Source: Dyadobacter fermentans DSM 18053 (GTDB lineage Bacteria > Bacteroidota > Bacteroidia > Cytophagales > Spirosomataceae). Taken from it: a stretch of 64,000 nt of DNA. The notes under the pieces are model-generated. The model searched no databases and was not told where the DNA came from. It saw only the letters and a program-made list of their open reading frames with translations. The position numbers were made by a program, and so were the translations under genes. Where the stretch lies: contig NC_013037.1 in NCBI RefSeq assembly GCF_000023125.1, positions 4,546,001 through 4,610,000 of the forward strand. The letters are read 5' to 3'. Position 1 is the first letter of the stretch; the number at the start of each line of letters is the position of its first letter. This document shows, one piece after another, positions 8,101 through 16,161 of the stretch.

Positions 8101-9825
8101 AAATGGGACATGACGAAGAAGACGATCCTCATGAAAGGCCTGGGCGAAACATCGTCCTACACCTCCACCGACCCCGACCAGGAAGGGCTGACGTTTAACG
8201 GCTCGGAAGCGATTTACGACATTGAAAAAGTGACGCTGAACATCAAGGGCGTGCCTTACATTCAGACCGCCGACGTGAAAATCATCCCCAACGGCGGCAT
8301 GGTTGCCGTAGACAGCAAGGGCAAAATCGTTCCCCTGAAAAAAGCGCGCATTGAAATAGACACGCTGAACGTATCACACCACCTGCGCGACGCCGATATC
8401 CGCATCGATTCCCGCAACCATTTCGAAGGCTCGGCTACTTACCAGTACATTACAGCGCGGAAAGACACTTTTAACATCAAAATGCAGAATTTCGAACTCG
8501 TGGAAGTAGGCGCGGGCGAGGAAGGCAAGCGAAAGGCAAAGGATGGCAATCCATCGGCTGGCGTGAAATATTACACGACAGCACGGGCAGACATTAAGGA
8601 GGCCGAAAACCTGTTCCTTTCGCCGCGCATTCAGTACAAGGGCGCCATCAATCTCGTAGCCTATGAGCCGTCGCTGAAACTGGATGGTTTTGTGAAACCG
8701 GTGATCAAATACCGGAAAGATTTTCAGAGCTCGTGGATCGTTTACCAGGATTCTCCCGGCGAATCGGTTTCCATTAAAATCAATAAAGACCTCAAAAACG
8801 AGCACGAAATCCCGCTTTCCGTGGGCTTGCATTACAATGAGGCCAAAGGAATGTACATGAGCTTCTTGTCGCCGAAGGATTCGGACGGTGACGAGGACAT
8901 TTACCAGGCACAGGGCAACCTGAGCTACGACGAGGACGCCAAAGCTTTCCGCGTGAACCCGCCACCGGGCGCCGACGGCCTGATCGACGAAGGAAATGCA
9001 TTGACATTCGACGATAAAACCGGCCTCGCCACCTTCGCAGGGCCATTCAAACTGATGCAGGCCAACTGGCTGCAAACCGTGGGCAGCGCCGAAGTGCAGG
9101 TGGATAGCTCGAAATTCCGGTTCAATACCATGCTGCTTTTCAATGCGCCGGCGCTGACGCCCATCGCGCCGACATTGACTGCGAAAATCGTTGAAACGAA
9201 CCTGGCAGAATCGAATAGCAGCGCCGCCGATGACGACGCCGACCAGCTGAACCGCAAACTTTCCGCATTGATCGGCCCAAAAGGCGTTGATGCCTATATG
9301 AAACTGACGGCCAGTGGCTACAAACCGATTTTCGAAGCGTCGCCGCTGCTGGATATGCCGATGGTGCTTTCGAACGTGAACCTGCATTGGTCGCCTGTGC
9401 ATAATGCATACTACTCACAGGGGCCGATCGGGGTGTCGCATTTCGGGCGCAACAATATCAATGCGCAAATGACCGGCGTGCTCGAACTGCGCCGCGGTGT
9501 GGAAGGCGACGAGTTCAGCCTGTACCTCGAAGCTTCGCCGGATGTCTGGTACTATTTCGATCTCAAAGCGGGCGAGCTGGGCGTCGTTTCATCGATGCTG
9601 GATTTCAATGACGAGATCGTCGCGAAGTCTAAAAACGTGAAATCCAAGGACATGACTCTGGTAAGCATTGGAACTGAAGAGAAGGATATGTTTGTTAACC
9701 GCTTCGATGACTTCTATCAGCCTGCCTTGAAGAAAGCGAAGCTCGTGAAAACTGCGAAGAAGAAGGCGGCACCCTCCCAAGCCGAAGAAAAGAAGAAAAA
9801 AGCGGAACCTACCGAAGGATTCTAA
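5143..9825 (+). CDS. Very large exported protein of unknown function (1560 residues)
   Basis: I do not recognise the family. The first 23 residues form a clear signal peptide (hydrophobic core LLLYLLTFIG, cleavage after ATAQ). The rest has no membrane helix. It is rich in short alternating hydrophobic/polar stretches ending in polar turns, many of them around S-D-S or N-G pairs, suggesting a long beta-solenoid or stacked beta-sheet protein. The tail (about residues 1530-1560) is rich in Lys, Ala and Glu. No T9SS or barrel C-terminus is visible, so a periplasmic location is the simplest guess. No cysteines of note or catalytic motif were seen. It follows prmA at 37 bases and ends before a weak hairpin. 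Long antisense frames inside it are shadows of its codon bias. Confidence 0.8.
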   Translation: MKILRLALLLYLLTFIGKNATAQGIKLADDPAQFITQLRKMMDGSRNPQFIRPAVQLDSIWMSGFNAQQQAKFIGIVKTQVAKGQKGGALMALLIRNTQALAKKSPEKLDGFLDAVQNAGEKYDAKTFQKMLQVNLPITESNKLYGSNYNTLYLLSGDFKYRFDDKADSTVTKETEAANDGWNTPVDSNYVIAPAKSAPLPVIAGPLLDLENATFAMVAGGDSVVFGPASGSVSLRDGVFVGKTGKFTWQTAGDSTIYADLDAYTFNINQPRLLAENTTLHSDNYLAAPIKGTLEYRGIKRIKGQPAQYPRFVSNDIDAKLKDTRKNIDYQGGYSLIGLDRYSSALNDKYSTIKVRYQEKPAFTVRSKRFALKDSVFTANFALYSMPLGADSLVHPGVTFKYNDDEGLVMLGRMDKTDYGPLPYKDSYHKMNIWSQAMRWRFPTDKVEFLRINGKTEVPVRLESVDYFKKERFREIAKEYGFQPLIMAASYAQTTKKTSFLPEELAKKFNQKPVIIRNALQRLALDDYFVYNKETDEYALSKKGVMYVLANMDKADYDNFQVSGQFAANDEVANATIYLPDTMLTVLGVSRFIVSDSLKIYAVPSDKKLIIGKNRNFTLNGQMVASNYQFRGQNIKFDYNQFFVNVAPSDSITFTPRDKFAKGQKGEVGGHVKYEKGGTFYLSDPKNKSGIQKGIKKSPRLVVPDGMIVYFDQPERGTVLYPREVFFKIPKIDMDGLDQRDVIFEGTFNSNGIIPPIQTILKSMPDNSLGFDYKPPVTDMKLYEGKALAKFTDTLTMDNSGLHSKAILKYLSATMPAKNVLLTADSLMATGETASIKEATIGKGYFPAVALKDYALKWYPNSDSMLINTTGKSFAFHQGTTNLEGGLLLRSTGLYGNGKLKRADSELTSPEIKFNKDGFLANKSEFAINSGDAKSTKKLLTGNNVNIDFNFKTGIANFVTDESGFGSDSSGMQIPTASYQTLIGSAKWDMTKKTILMKGLGETSSYTSTDPDQEGLTFNGSEAIYDIEKVTLNIKGVPYIQTADVKIIPNGGMVAVDSKGKIVPLKKARIEIDTLNVSHHLRDADIRIDSRNHFEGSATYQYITARKDTFNIKMQNFELVEVGAGEEGKRKAKDGNPSAGVKYYTTARADIKEAENLFLSPRIQYKGAINLVAYEPSLKLDGFVKPVIKYRKDFQSSWIVYQDSPGESVSIKINKDLKNEHEIPLSVGLHYNEAKGMYMSFLSPKDSDGDEDIYQAQGNLSYDEDAKAFRVNPPPGADGLIDEGNALTFDDKTGLATFAGPFKLMQANWLQTVGSAEVQVDSSKFRFNTMLLFNAPALTPIAPTLTAKIVETNLAESNSSAADDDADQLNRKLSALIGPKGVDAYMKLTASGYKPIFEASPLLDMPMVLSNVNLHWSPVHNAYYSQGPIGVSHFGRNNINAQMTGVLELRRGVEGDEFSLYLEASPDVWYYFDLKAGELGVVSSMLDFNDEIVAKSKNVKSKDMTLVSIGTEEKDMFVNRFDDFYQPALKKAKLVKTAKKKAAPSQAEEKKKKAEPTEGF

Positions 9826-9834
9826 TGCCGTTAG

Positions 9835-9865
9835 TAGCATTTACAATAGTTTCTGCTATTTTTTG
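9835..9865 (+). terminator. Weak rho-independent terminator
   Basis: TAGCA (9835-9839) can pair with TGCTA (9854-9858) and is followed by a run of six or seven T. The stem is only five pairs, so confidence is modest. Confidence 0.4.
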
Positions 9866-9960
9866 AAAAATCATATACATAACCACAGTTTTACAGGCAT
9901 TATGCTTGCAAAATCGTTCAAGTGTCGTATTTTTGAGAAAAACTTTTTGTAATTTAAATT

Positions 9961-9968
9961 TATCTTTG
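9961..9968 (+). promoter_or_regulatory. -7 box for plsY
   Basis: TATCTTTG fits the TAnnTTTG consensus and sits 11 bases before the plsY ATG, giving a very short leader. TTG triplets upstream lie at 11 and 25 bases spacing, neither ideal. Confidence 0.45.
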
Positions 9969-9979
9969 AATAGTACAAA

Positions 9980-10627
9980 ATGAGTGTTGCCTTATTAATA
10001 GTTGCGATTGTTGCTGCTTATTTGCTGGGTTCAATCCCAAGTTCAGTCTGGTACGGCATTGGGTATTTTGGGATAGATGTCAGGAAACACGGCAGCGGTA
10101 ACGCGGGTGCCACCAACACATTCAGGGTATTAGGCAAACGCGCAGGGACTGTTGTAATGCTCATCGACGTGCTGAAAGGCTGGACGGCCACCTGCCTCGC
10201 TTCCATGCTTTTTTACATGAACGAAATCGGAGAAACCGAGCTTCTCATGTATAAAATCATCTTCGGGATCATCGCCATCATCGGCCACATTTTCCCCATT
10301 TTTGTGAATTTCAAAGGCGGAAAAGGCATTGCCACGCTGCTCGGAATGGTACTCGCCATTCACCCCGAGCTCGCTTCCGTTTGCATTACTATATTTATTC
10401 TGACACTAATCGCATCACAGTACGTGTCGCTGAGCTCAATCCTGGCGACGCTGGCATTTCCGGTACTTTCTTGGACGGGCGCTTTCGGGCATCCCGAGCC
10501 GTTGCTGGTCGTGTTTGGTTTTACAATGTTCGTTCTCGTCGTGTTTACACACCAGAAAAACATTGTGCGCCTGCTCAACGGCAACGAGAACCGCGTGAAC
10601 ATCTTCGCCAAGAAAGCACGGAGCTGA
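9980..10627 (+). CDS. plsY: Acyl-phosphate:glycerol-3-phosphate acyltransferase PlsY
   Basis: PlsY is an inner-membrane enzyme that transfers the acyl group from acyl-phosphate to glycerol-3-phosphate, the first committed step of phospholipid synthesis. The 215 residues contain the three signature loops: LLGSIPSSVWYG with KHGSGNAGATNTFR near residues 14-55, the VNFKGGKGIATLLG motif near 108-121, and a third conserved stretch ending in TGAFGHPE and the HQKNI segment. Around five hydrophobic helices fit the family topology. Length is usual (190-220). It has its own promoter-like box and a strong terminator, so it is probably transcribed alone. Confidence 0.95.
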   Translation: MSVALLIVAIVAAYLLGSIPSSVWYGIGYFGIDVRKHGSGNAGATNTFRVLGKRAGTVVMLIDVLKGWTATCLASMLFYMNEIGETELLMYKIIFGIIAIIGHIFPIFVNFKGGKGIATLLGMVLAIHPELASVCITIFILTLIASQYVSLSSILATLAFPVLSWTGAFGHPEPLLVVFGFTMFVLVVFTHQKNIVRLLNGNENRVNIFAKKARS

Positions 10628-10654
10628 CCGTATTCATCTAACCCTTTTAATCGC

Positions 10655-10689
10655 AACCCCCAAGGCACAACCTTGGGGGTTATTTTTTT
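10655..10689 (+). terminator. Strong rho-independent terminator after plsY
   Basis: An 11-bp perfect GC-rich stem (10655-10665 with 10671-10681) with a five-base loop is followed by a run of seven T. Confidence 0.9.
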
Positions 10690-10734
10690 GTTAACTTGAC
10701 CGCCGATTCAGTGAAGACTAAAAACAACCATTCA

Positions 10735-12096
10735 ATGCAAGAATATATCGAAAAGCACCGCGACCGGTTTCTGAACGAACTGCTCGACTTGCTTCGCATT
10801 CCGTCCGTAAGCGCCGATTCGAAGTTTAAACCCGATATGCTGAAAGCCGCCGAATACGTGCGCGACCGCATTGCCGAAGCCGGTGCCGACCGTGCTGAAA
10901 TTTTTGAAACCGAAGGTCACCCGGTGGTTTACGGCGAAAAAATCATTGATCCCGCATTGCCTACCGTGCTCATTTACGGCCACTACGACGTGCAGCCCGC
11001 CGATCCTTACGAACTCTGGAATTCTCCCCCATTTGAGCCAGTGATCAAAAACGACCGCATTTACGCGCGCGGCGCCTGCGACGACAAGGGGCAATTTTAC
11101 ATGCACATCAAAGCCCTCGAAATCATGCTCGCCACGGGTTCGCTCGCGTGCAATGTGAAGGTGATGATTGAAGGTGAAGAAGAAATTGGCTCGTCGAACT
11201 TAGGGACATTTGTCCGCGAACACAAGGACATGCTGCAATGCAACACCATCCTTATCTCCGACACGAGCATCATCGCGAACGACGTCCCTTCGATTGAAAC
11301 CGGCCTGCGCGGCCTGACCTACGTGGAAGTGGAAGTGACCGGCGCGAACCGGGACCTGCATTCGGGCGTTTACGGCGGGGGCGTCGCAAACCCGATCAAT
11401 GTCCTTTGCGAAATGATCGCTTCGCTGAAAGACGAGAACGGCCACATTACCATCCCGGGTTTCTACGACAAAGTACAGGAACTCAGCGAATCCGAGCGCG
11501 CCGCATTGAATGCCGCGCCGTTTGATCTGGAAGAATATAAAAAGGACCTGGCGATAGACGATGTGGCGGGAGAAAAGGGTTATACAACCATAGAAAGGAC
11601 GTCTGTGCGCCCTACGTTGGATGTGAACGGCATCTGGGGCGGCTATATTGGCGAAGGTGCGAAGACGGTGCTGCCATCGAAGGCGAATGCCAAAATCTCC
11701 ATGCGCCTCGTCCCGAACCAGAACGACGACGAGATCTGCGAGATTTTCACCAAACATTTCGAATCCATCGCACCGGCTTCCGTAAAAGTGAAAGTGGTGC
11801 CGCATCACGGTGGCTTGCCTTATGTAACGCCAACGGATTCAGTAGAATACCGCGCCGCGGAACTCGCAATGGAAGAATCTTTTGGCAAGAAACCAATCCC
11901 TACCCGCGGTGGTGGCAGCATTCCTATTGTGGCGCTTTTCGAACAGGAGCTGGGCTGCAAGAGCATTCTGATGGGCTTCGGACTGGATATCGACGCACTG
12001 CATTCGCCCAATGAGAGTTACGGGTTGTTCAATTATTATAAAGGAATTGAAACGATCCCGTTGTTTTTCAAGCATTATGCCGAGTTAAAGAAGTAA
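10735..12096 (+). CDS. M20 family dipeptidase
   Basis: This 453-residue zinc metallopeptidase should cleave dipeptides or short peptides in the cytoplasm. The metal-binding motifs of the M20A family are present: HYDVQPAD near residue 83 (first His ligand), the bridging Asp in ARGACDDKGQ near 115, and the catalytic and metal-binding glutamates in EGEEEIGSSNL near 147. GVYGGGVANP marks the dimerisation lid, and a late His lies in LDALHSPNE near the C-terminus. The frame is open back to a TTG at 10696, but ATG 10735 gives the family-like start MQEYIEKHRDRFLNEL. No signal peptide is seen. It converges with the TPR gene across a shared hairpin. Confidence 0.92.
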   Translation: MQEYIEKHRDRFLNELLDLLRIPSVSADSKFKPDMLKAAEYVRDRIAEAGADRAEIFETEGHPVVYGEKIIDPALPTVLIYGHYDVQPADPYELWNSPPFEPVIKNDRIYARGACDDKGQFYMHIKALEIMLATGSLACNVKVMIEGEEEIGSSNLGTFVREHKDMLQCNTILISDTSIIANDVPSIETGLRGLTYVEVEVTGANRDLHSGVYGGGVANPINVLCEMIASLKDENGHITIPGFYDKVQELSESERAALNAAPFDLEEYKKDLAIDDVAGEKGYTTIERTSVRPTLDVNGIWGGYIGEGAKTVLPSKANAKISMRLVPNQNDDEICEIFTKHFESIAPASVKVKVVPHHGGLPYVTPTDSVEYRAAELAMEESFGKKPIPTRGGGSIPIVALFEQELGCKSILMGFGLDIDALHSPNESYGLFNYYKGIETIPLFFKHYAELKK

Positions 12097-12099
12097 AAC

Positions 12100-12129
12100 A
12101 AAAGAGGTGACTTGGCGGTCACCTCTTTT
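12100..12129. terminator. Bidirectional terminator between convergent genes
   Basis: A perfect 12-bp stem (12100-12111 with 12118-12129) with a six-base loop begins in four A and ends in four T, serving both the dipeptidase gene and the leftward TPR gene. Confidence 0.85.
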
Positions 12130-12130
12130 G

Positions 12131-13357
12131 CTATCTCTTTCTCCGCTGCTCGCGTTTCATCTTTTTCAAATTCGCGATCGCCGCTTTCGCTTCCTTGTCC
12201 TGGCTGGACTTTTTATCAGCCCGATCATCGGCGAGCTTATAGTAGCGCAGCGCCTCGTCGTAATCCTTTTTACGCTCGGCGATTTTGCCCAAGCCGAGCA
12301 GCGAGGAAACATAATATCCCGCATTCATCGAGTTGGTTTGCGTGGAATAATCGATCGCTTTTTTGTAGTATTCTCCCGCTGCCTCGTAATTGCGGTGGTA
12401 GTTCATATTATAATAGGCCAGCACATAAGCCGCATTACGGCCGCTAACTCCCTCGTAACCAGGCATTCCCTGGTCAATTTTTGATATAATGTTTCGCGCA
12501 GCCTGCTCGGCCTCGGCTATTTTACCGGTTACGAAGGCCGTTCGGCAGAAATAGCGTTCGAAATACGGGTTGTTCGGGTAGGTTTGCCACATGTATTTGG
12601 CCATTTCGTACGCCTTGCTGTACTCGTTTTCCATGCTGTAAATCTGCAAGAGGAAATATCTGGCCTCGACACGCGTGTAGAATGCATTGTTCCCAACCTT
12701 TTCCAGCTGCTGCTCGCCGAGCTTCTTGTTGCCTTTCGGGAAAAGCGCCAGGATCGGTTTCAGGATCGGATATTCTTTGGGCACCCATTCCGCATAATAG
12801 TTATACAGACCGTCGCCAAACAGCAATTCGGGCGACAGGTCACCATTGCCTTTGCATTGTTCGAAATATTTCAATGATTTTTTACCTGCAAATGCCGCCT
12901 TCGCCCAGCTTTCACGCTCAGCAAAAAGTCTGCCTTTGAAAGCGTAAGCGGCAGCAAGGAAAAATGCAGGCTCTATCTTACTGTCCTGATTATCATACAA
13001 TTCCTCCGCAAGCGTGATGGTCGAATCCATGTGTGCGAGGAATGCTTTGTCGTAGGTCTCGTTCTCGGTATTCGGTACAATCTTCCACCATTCGGCCAGG
13101 CCCATCAGAAAATGAGGCATAGGATGCTTCGGATACCGGTATTTGAGCCACCGGAATTCTGCATCTGCCTCGTAAAACTGGTAATTGTACAATTTATTGA
13201 TTGCCTCGGACGACTCAATCTGTACGCCCGGATTTTGCAGCACCATCGCATACTTCTTGTCTATCTCTGCGGAAGAATACAATTGGGCGATGGCAAAATG
13301 GCTTGTAATTACAGTTAAGCAGCAGAATATGATTATGTTAACAACTGATCTTTTCAT
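12131..13357 (-). CDS. Exported tetratricopeptide-repeat protein
   Basis: The 408-residue protein starts with a signal peptide (MKRSVVNIIIFCCLTV, cleavage near SHFAIAQ). The mature part is almost wholly helical, with TPR-like pairs such as YYKKAIDY and DYDEALRYYKLADD at the C-terminal end, and family-like stretches PMPHFLMGLAEWWKI and FGDGLYNYYAEW in the middle. It probably works in the periplasm as a scaffold, but no partner can be inferred. The tail is strongly basic (KKMKREQRRKR). It is divergent from hpt. Function remains unknown beyond the repeat class. Confidence 0.8.
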   Translation of the reverse strand: MKRSVVNIIIFCCLTVITSHFAIAQLYSSAEIDKKYAMVLQNPGVQIESSEAINKLYNYQFYEADAEFRWLKYRYPKHPMPHFLMGLAEWWKIVPNTENETYDKAFLAHMDSTITLAEELYDNQDSKIEPAFFLAAAYAFKGRLFAERESWAKAAFAGKKSLKYFEQCKGNGDLSPELLFGDGLYNYYAEWVPKEYPILKPILALFPKGNKKLGEQQLEKVGNNAFYTRVEARYFLLQIYSMENEYSKAYEMAKYMWQTYPNNPYFERYFCRTAFVTGKIAEAEQAARNIISKIDQGMPGYEGVSGRNAAYVLAYYNMNYHRNYEAAGEYYKKAIDYSTQTNSMNAGYYVSSLLGLGKIAERKKDYDEALRYYKLADDRADKKSSQDKEAKAAIANLKKMKREQRRKR

Positions 13358-13517
13358 AGCAGGGGTAAATCTGTCCTATTAACGCCGGATTTATATTTTG
13401 CGTTTGTCAGCAGCCCGGTTTTTAAAAAAAGAGTTAATATTGATCCTCAGAGTATTTAGCACGTTCCGGCGGCCGGCCGTTGCCGCTTTTCCGGAGCCTG
13501 ATTCGCACTTCAAAATT

Positions 13518-14045
13518 ATGATTAACATTCTGGATAAAACATTCGTCCCTTTTATTTCGCGTGAAACGATCGAAAAACGCATTGCTGAGTTAGCCGCCGG
13601 TATCAATGCCGATTATGCGGAGTCTTGCCCGGTCTTCATCATCGTGCTGAACGGCGCGTTTCTCTTCGCAAGTGAGCTGGTCAAAAACGTTTCGCTGGCC
13701 TGCGAGATTAACTTCATCCGGCTTTCGTCCTATTCTCAAACCACCTCCACGGGCTCGGTGCGGGAGATCATCGGAATGGACGCCAACATTGCGGGACGCG
13801 ATGTGGTTATCATCGAAGACATCGTCGACACAGGCCTGACAATGTCGCAGCTGATCGCAAAAGTGAAGTCAATGTCGCCCAAATCCGTTGAAATCGCTAC
13901 TTTGTTGCACAAGCCGGAGGCATTGAAAACGCCGGTCGACATGCGTTATGTCGGTTTCGAAATCGAAAACAAGTTTGTAGTCGGCTACGGCCTCGATTAC
14001 GACGGCATCGGCCGCAACCTCGACGCGATTTACGTCCTGGCCTGA
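13518..14045 (+). CDS. hpt: Hypoxanthine phosphoribosyltransferase
   Basis: The enzyme salvages hypoxanthine (and usually guanine) to IMP/GMP using PRPP in the cytoplasm. The 175-residue length is normal. The PRPP-binding loop VVIIEDIVDTGLT is at about residues 96-108 and the N-terminal loop VLNGAFLFASEL near 44-55. The base-binding end FVVGYGLDYDGIGRNL is near the C-terminus. The frame is open upstream to 13398, but that 40-residue extension is basic and unlike the family; ATG 13518 is the conventional start. It is followed after 36 bases by the beta-CASP gene in the same direction. Confidence 0.93.
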   Translation: MINILDKTFVPFISRETIEKRIAELAAGINADYAESCPVFIIVLNGAFLFASELVKNVSLACEINFIRLSSYSQTTSTGSVREIIGMDANIAGRDVVIIEDIVDTGLTMSQLIAKVKSMSPKSVEIATLLHKPEALKTPVDMRYVGFEIENKFVVGYGLDYDGIGRNLDAIYVLA

Positions 14046-14081
14046 CTCCTCGTTTGACAACGTTCTAACTCCTTAACCCTT

Positions 14082-15482
14082 ATGCTGATCCAATTCTTTG
14101 GCGCCGCACGCACCGTTACCGGAAGCAAGCACCTCATTACCACTGAAAAAGGAACAAAAGTATTGCTCGACTGCGGGCTTTTCCAGGGCATTCAAACCGA
14201 CGAATTCAACCAGGAATTCGGCTTCAAACCTGCTGATGTCGACTATGTGATCCTTTCACACGCGCACATCGACCACTCGGGGCTGCTCCCGCGCCTGGTG
14301 CGCAAGGGCTTCAAAGGACCAATTTACTGCACCGCCGCCACTGCCGACCTTTGCCGCGTAATGCTGCTCGACAGCGCCCATATCCAGGAAAAAGACCTTG
14401 AACGCATCAATAAGCGCCGCCAAAAACAGGGCCGCCCGCTGCTGGAAGAGCTTTATAATGCCGAAGACGCCGCGCAGGCGTTGAGCCTTCTCAAAACCGT
14501 TCGTTACGGGCAAACTTTCTTTTTGGGCGAAGAAAACGAAATTTCCGTATTCCTGACCGACGCCGCGCATTTGCTGGGCAGCGCCGCCGTGCATTTGAGC
14601 ATTCCTGATGGCGGCACATTTAAACAAGTGACTTTTACTGGCGACATCGGCCGACCTGAGGACCGCATTCTACGCAAACCGGAACCATTTCCGCAGGCCG
14701 ATTACATCATTTGCGAATCGACTTACGGCGACCGGCTGCACGAAAAAGAGATTGATATGCATGCGCATTTGCTGCGCATTGTGCAGGAAACCTGTGTGCG
14801 CCGCCGCGGTAAACTGATCATCCCGGCCTTCGCAATCGACCGCACGCAGGAGCTCATTTACGCGCTCGACCAGCTCTCGAGCTCGGGCCAGCTTCCTCAA
14901 ATCCCGGTGTACATCGACAGCCCGCTGGCGATCCGCGCGACGGCGATCATGAAGGAACACGACGAATGCTTCAATCCCGAAATCCTCGAATACATCGAGA
15001 AAGACGGCGACGCGTTCGCATTTCCGTACCTGAATTACATTTCGGACGTGCAGGAATCCATTGCGCTCAACGATCGCAAGGAGCCCTGCATCATCATTTC
15101 CGCCTCGGGAATGGCCGAAGCGGGGCGCATTAAGCATCATATTAAAAACAACATCGGCGACCCGGACTCGACGATCCTGCTCGTCGGCTATGCCTCTGCC
15201 AACACGCTTGCGGGCGCATTGAAGCGCGGCGACAGGCAGGTAAACATTTTCGGGGAGCGCCTGGATGTGAAGTGCCGCGTCGAAACGATGGATTCCTTCT
15301 CCGGCCACGGCGATTACAGCGAAATGCTGGATTTTCTTTCGTGCCAAACGCCGGAGCGGGTGAAGGAAGTGTTCCTCGTCCACGGCGAATACGAAACGCA
15401 GGTCGCATTCAAATTGAAGCTGGAAAAGGCCGGATTCCGCAAAATCCACATTCCGGCGCTGTATGAGGGTGTAAAAATTTAA
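14082..15482 (+). CDS. MBL-fold beta-CASP RNA-processing nuclease-like protein
   Basis: The 466-residue protein combines a metallo-beta-lactamase fold, a beta-CASP insert and a C-terminal RMMBL segment, the build of CPSF73/RNase J-like RNA nucleases. The zinc motif SHAHIDHSG lies at residues 59-67. DAAHLLGSAAVHL and FTGDIGRP supply further metal ligands near 164-195. IISASGMAEAGRIKHH near 328 is the beta-CASP B/C region, and the last His is in FLVHGEYETQ near 437. It probably cuts or trims RNA in the cytoplasm; the true substrate in Bacteroidota is not settled. The opening IQFFGAARTVTGSKHL is typical for this group. Confidence 0.9.
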   Translation: MLIQFFGAARTVTGSKHLITTEKGTKVLLDCGLFQGIQTDEFNQEFGFKPADVDYVILSHAHIDHSGLLPRLVRKGFKGPIYCTAATADLCRVMLLDSAHIQEKDLERINKRRQKQGRPLLEELYNAEDAAQALSLLKTVRYGQTFFLGEENEISVFLTDAAHLLGSAAVHLSIPDGGTFKQVTFTGDIGRPEDRILRKPEPFPQADYIICESTYGDRLHEKEIDMHAHLLRIVQETCVRRRGKLIIPAFAIDRTQELIYALDQLSSSGQLPQIPVYIDSPLAIRATAIMKEHDECFNPEILEYIEKDGDAFAFPYLNYISDVQESIALNDRKEPCIIISASGMAEAGRIKHHIKNNIGDPDSTILLVGYASANTLAGALKRGDRQVNIFGERLDVKCRVETMDSFSGHGDYSEMLDFLSCQTPERVKEVFLVHGEYETQVAFKLKLEKAGFRKIHIPALYEGVKI

Positions 15483-15499
15483 AATTTTCGAACTTTTTC

Positions 15500-15520
15500 G
15501 CGTTTCGATCGTCGAAACGC
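15500..15520 (+). terminator. Perfect hairpin downstream of the nuclease gene
   Basis: A nine-base-pair perfect stem (15500-15508 with 15512-15520) closes a three-base loop 17 bases after the stop codon. There is no long T run, and the -33 element of the tRNA promoter begins at the next base, so it may also insulate that promoter. Confidence 0.5.
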
Positions 15521-15552
15521 TTGTAAAGTCCAAAACAAGATTGCTATCTTTG
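15521..15552 (+). promoter_or_regulatory. tRNA-Leu promoter
   Basis: TTG (15521-15523) and TATCTTTG (15545-15552) are separated by 21 bases, matching the Bacteroidota -33/-7 arrangement. The tRNA begins 15 bases after the -7 box. Confidence 0.75.
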
Positions 15553-15567
15553 CCCACCGAATTTCAA

Positions 15568-15651
15568 GCCGAAGTGGTGAAACTGGTAGACACGCACGTT
15601 TCAGGGGCGTGAGGGAGCAATCCTGTGCGGGTTCGAGTCCCGCCTTCGGCA
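15568..15651 (+). tRNA. tRNA-Leu, anticodon CAG
   Basis: The 84-base cloverleaf folds fully: acceptor stem GCCGAAG with CTTCGGC, D arm with AACTGGTAGA, anticodon stem CACGT/GCGTG around the loop TTCAGGG, a long class II variable arm, and T arm GCGGG-TTCGAGT-CCCGC. The discriminator base is A (15651) and CA follows in the DNA, so the complete CCA is not encoded. The long variable arm and anticodon CAG make leucine clear. Confidence 0.97.
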
Positions 15652-15652
15652 C

Positions 15653-15687
15653 AAAACGCTGTTTCTGTTATCAGGAACGGCGTTTTT
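15653..15687 (+). terminator. Terminator after tRNA-Leu
   Basis: AAAACGC (15653-15659) pairs with GCGTTTT (15680-15686), with partial pairing inside, ending in a T run. It directly follows the tRNA. Confidence 0.65.
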
Positions 15688-15691
15688 GCTT

Positions 15692-15814
15692 TTAGTCATA
15701 AATGTTCTTCCTATCGCCAATTTCTTCGATTTCGACCATCAATCTGCAATCATTTACCTCGTAAATTATCCGATAGTTACCGGCCCTGATGCGAAACGTC
15801 CGTTGACTCCCCTT
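15692..15814 (-). pseudogene. C-terminal remnant of a RelE/ParE-family toxin
   Basis: On the minus strand this frame reads KGSQRTFRIRAGNYRIIYEV and ends EIEEIGDRKNIYD before TAA 15692-15694. That is the conserved last half of RelE/ParE toxins (LKG..R.R.G.YRIIY...I..IG.R..VY). Upstream the frame meets a stop, and the expected preceding LKG sits in a different frame after another stop, so the N-terminal half is broken. No antitoxin frame survives upstream. The plus-strand frame across it looks like a shadow. Confidence 0.7.
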
Positions 15815-16161
15815 TCAACTATTGTTCCCTTGGCTCCAATCCTGCTTTGGCTGAAACCGCGTTTTGACAGCTTACAATATAAGTCCGGAAAAGATCACGG
15901 GAGCTGGCGAATGCAGGTAATCGTCTGGATTTCAATGGCTGCGATGCTTATTGTTTCCCAATATTTACTGACTACGTCCACCGGAAAGTTGCTCGAAGTC
16001 AAAAACGTGATGCTTCTCTGGAAGTTTTGTCCTGATTACACATCAAATCCGTCGCTTCTGACCCTTTCCATCCGCACACGGCAAGGTTAAATTTACATTT
16101 TCCCTGCGGGACAGGCATGCCCGATAAGAAATTGATTATTAAGCCTAAACAACCAGCAATT
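15815..16161. other. Degenerate stretch beside tRNA-Leu, no intact gene
   Basis: About 350 bases between the toxin remnant and the next gene hold no credible gene on either strand. Minus-strand frames are interrupted by several stops where the toxin N-terminus and antitoxin would be expected. The open plus-strand frame across it has no recognisable domain. It is probably decayed toxin-antitoxin sequence. Confidence 0.45.

Noticed and set aside
8374..9402. 342-residue open frame on the minus strand
   Set aside because: Shadow of the same large gene; rich in Arg, His and Cys with no domain.
14670..15557. 295-residue minus-strand frame over the beta-CASP gene
   Set aside because: Antisense shadow; the plus-strand gene has all metal motifs.
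15686..16090. 134-residue plus-strand frame after tRNA-Leu
   Set aside because: The opposite strand reads as the conserved end of a RelE/ParE toxin, and the plus frame has no domain.
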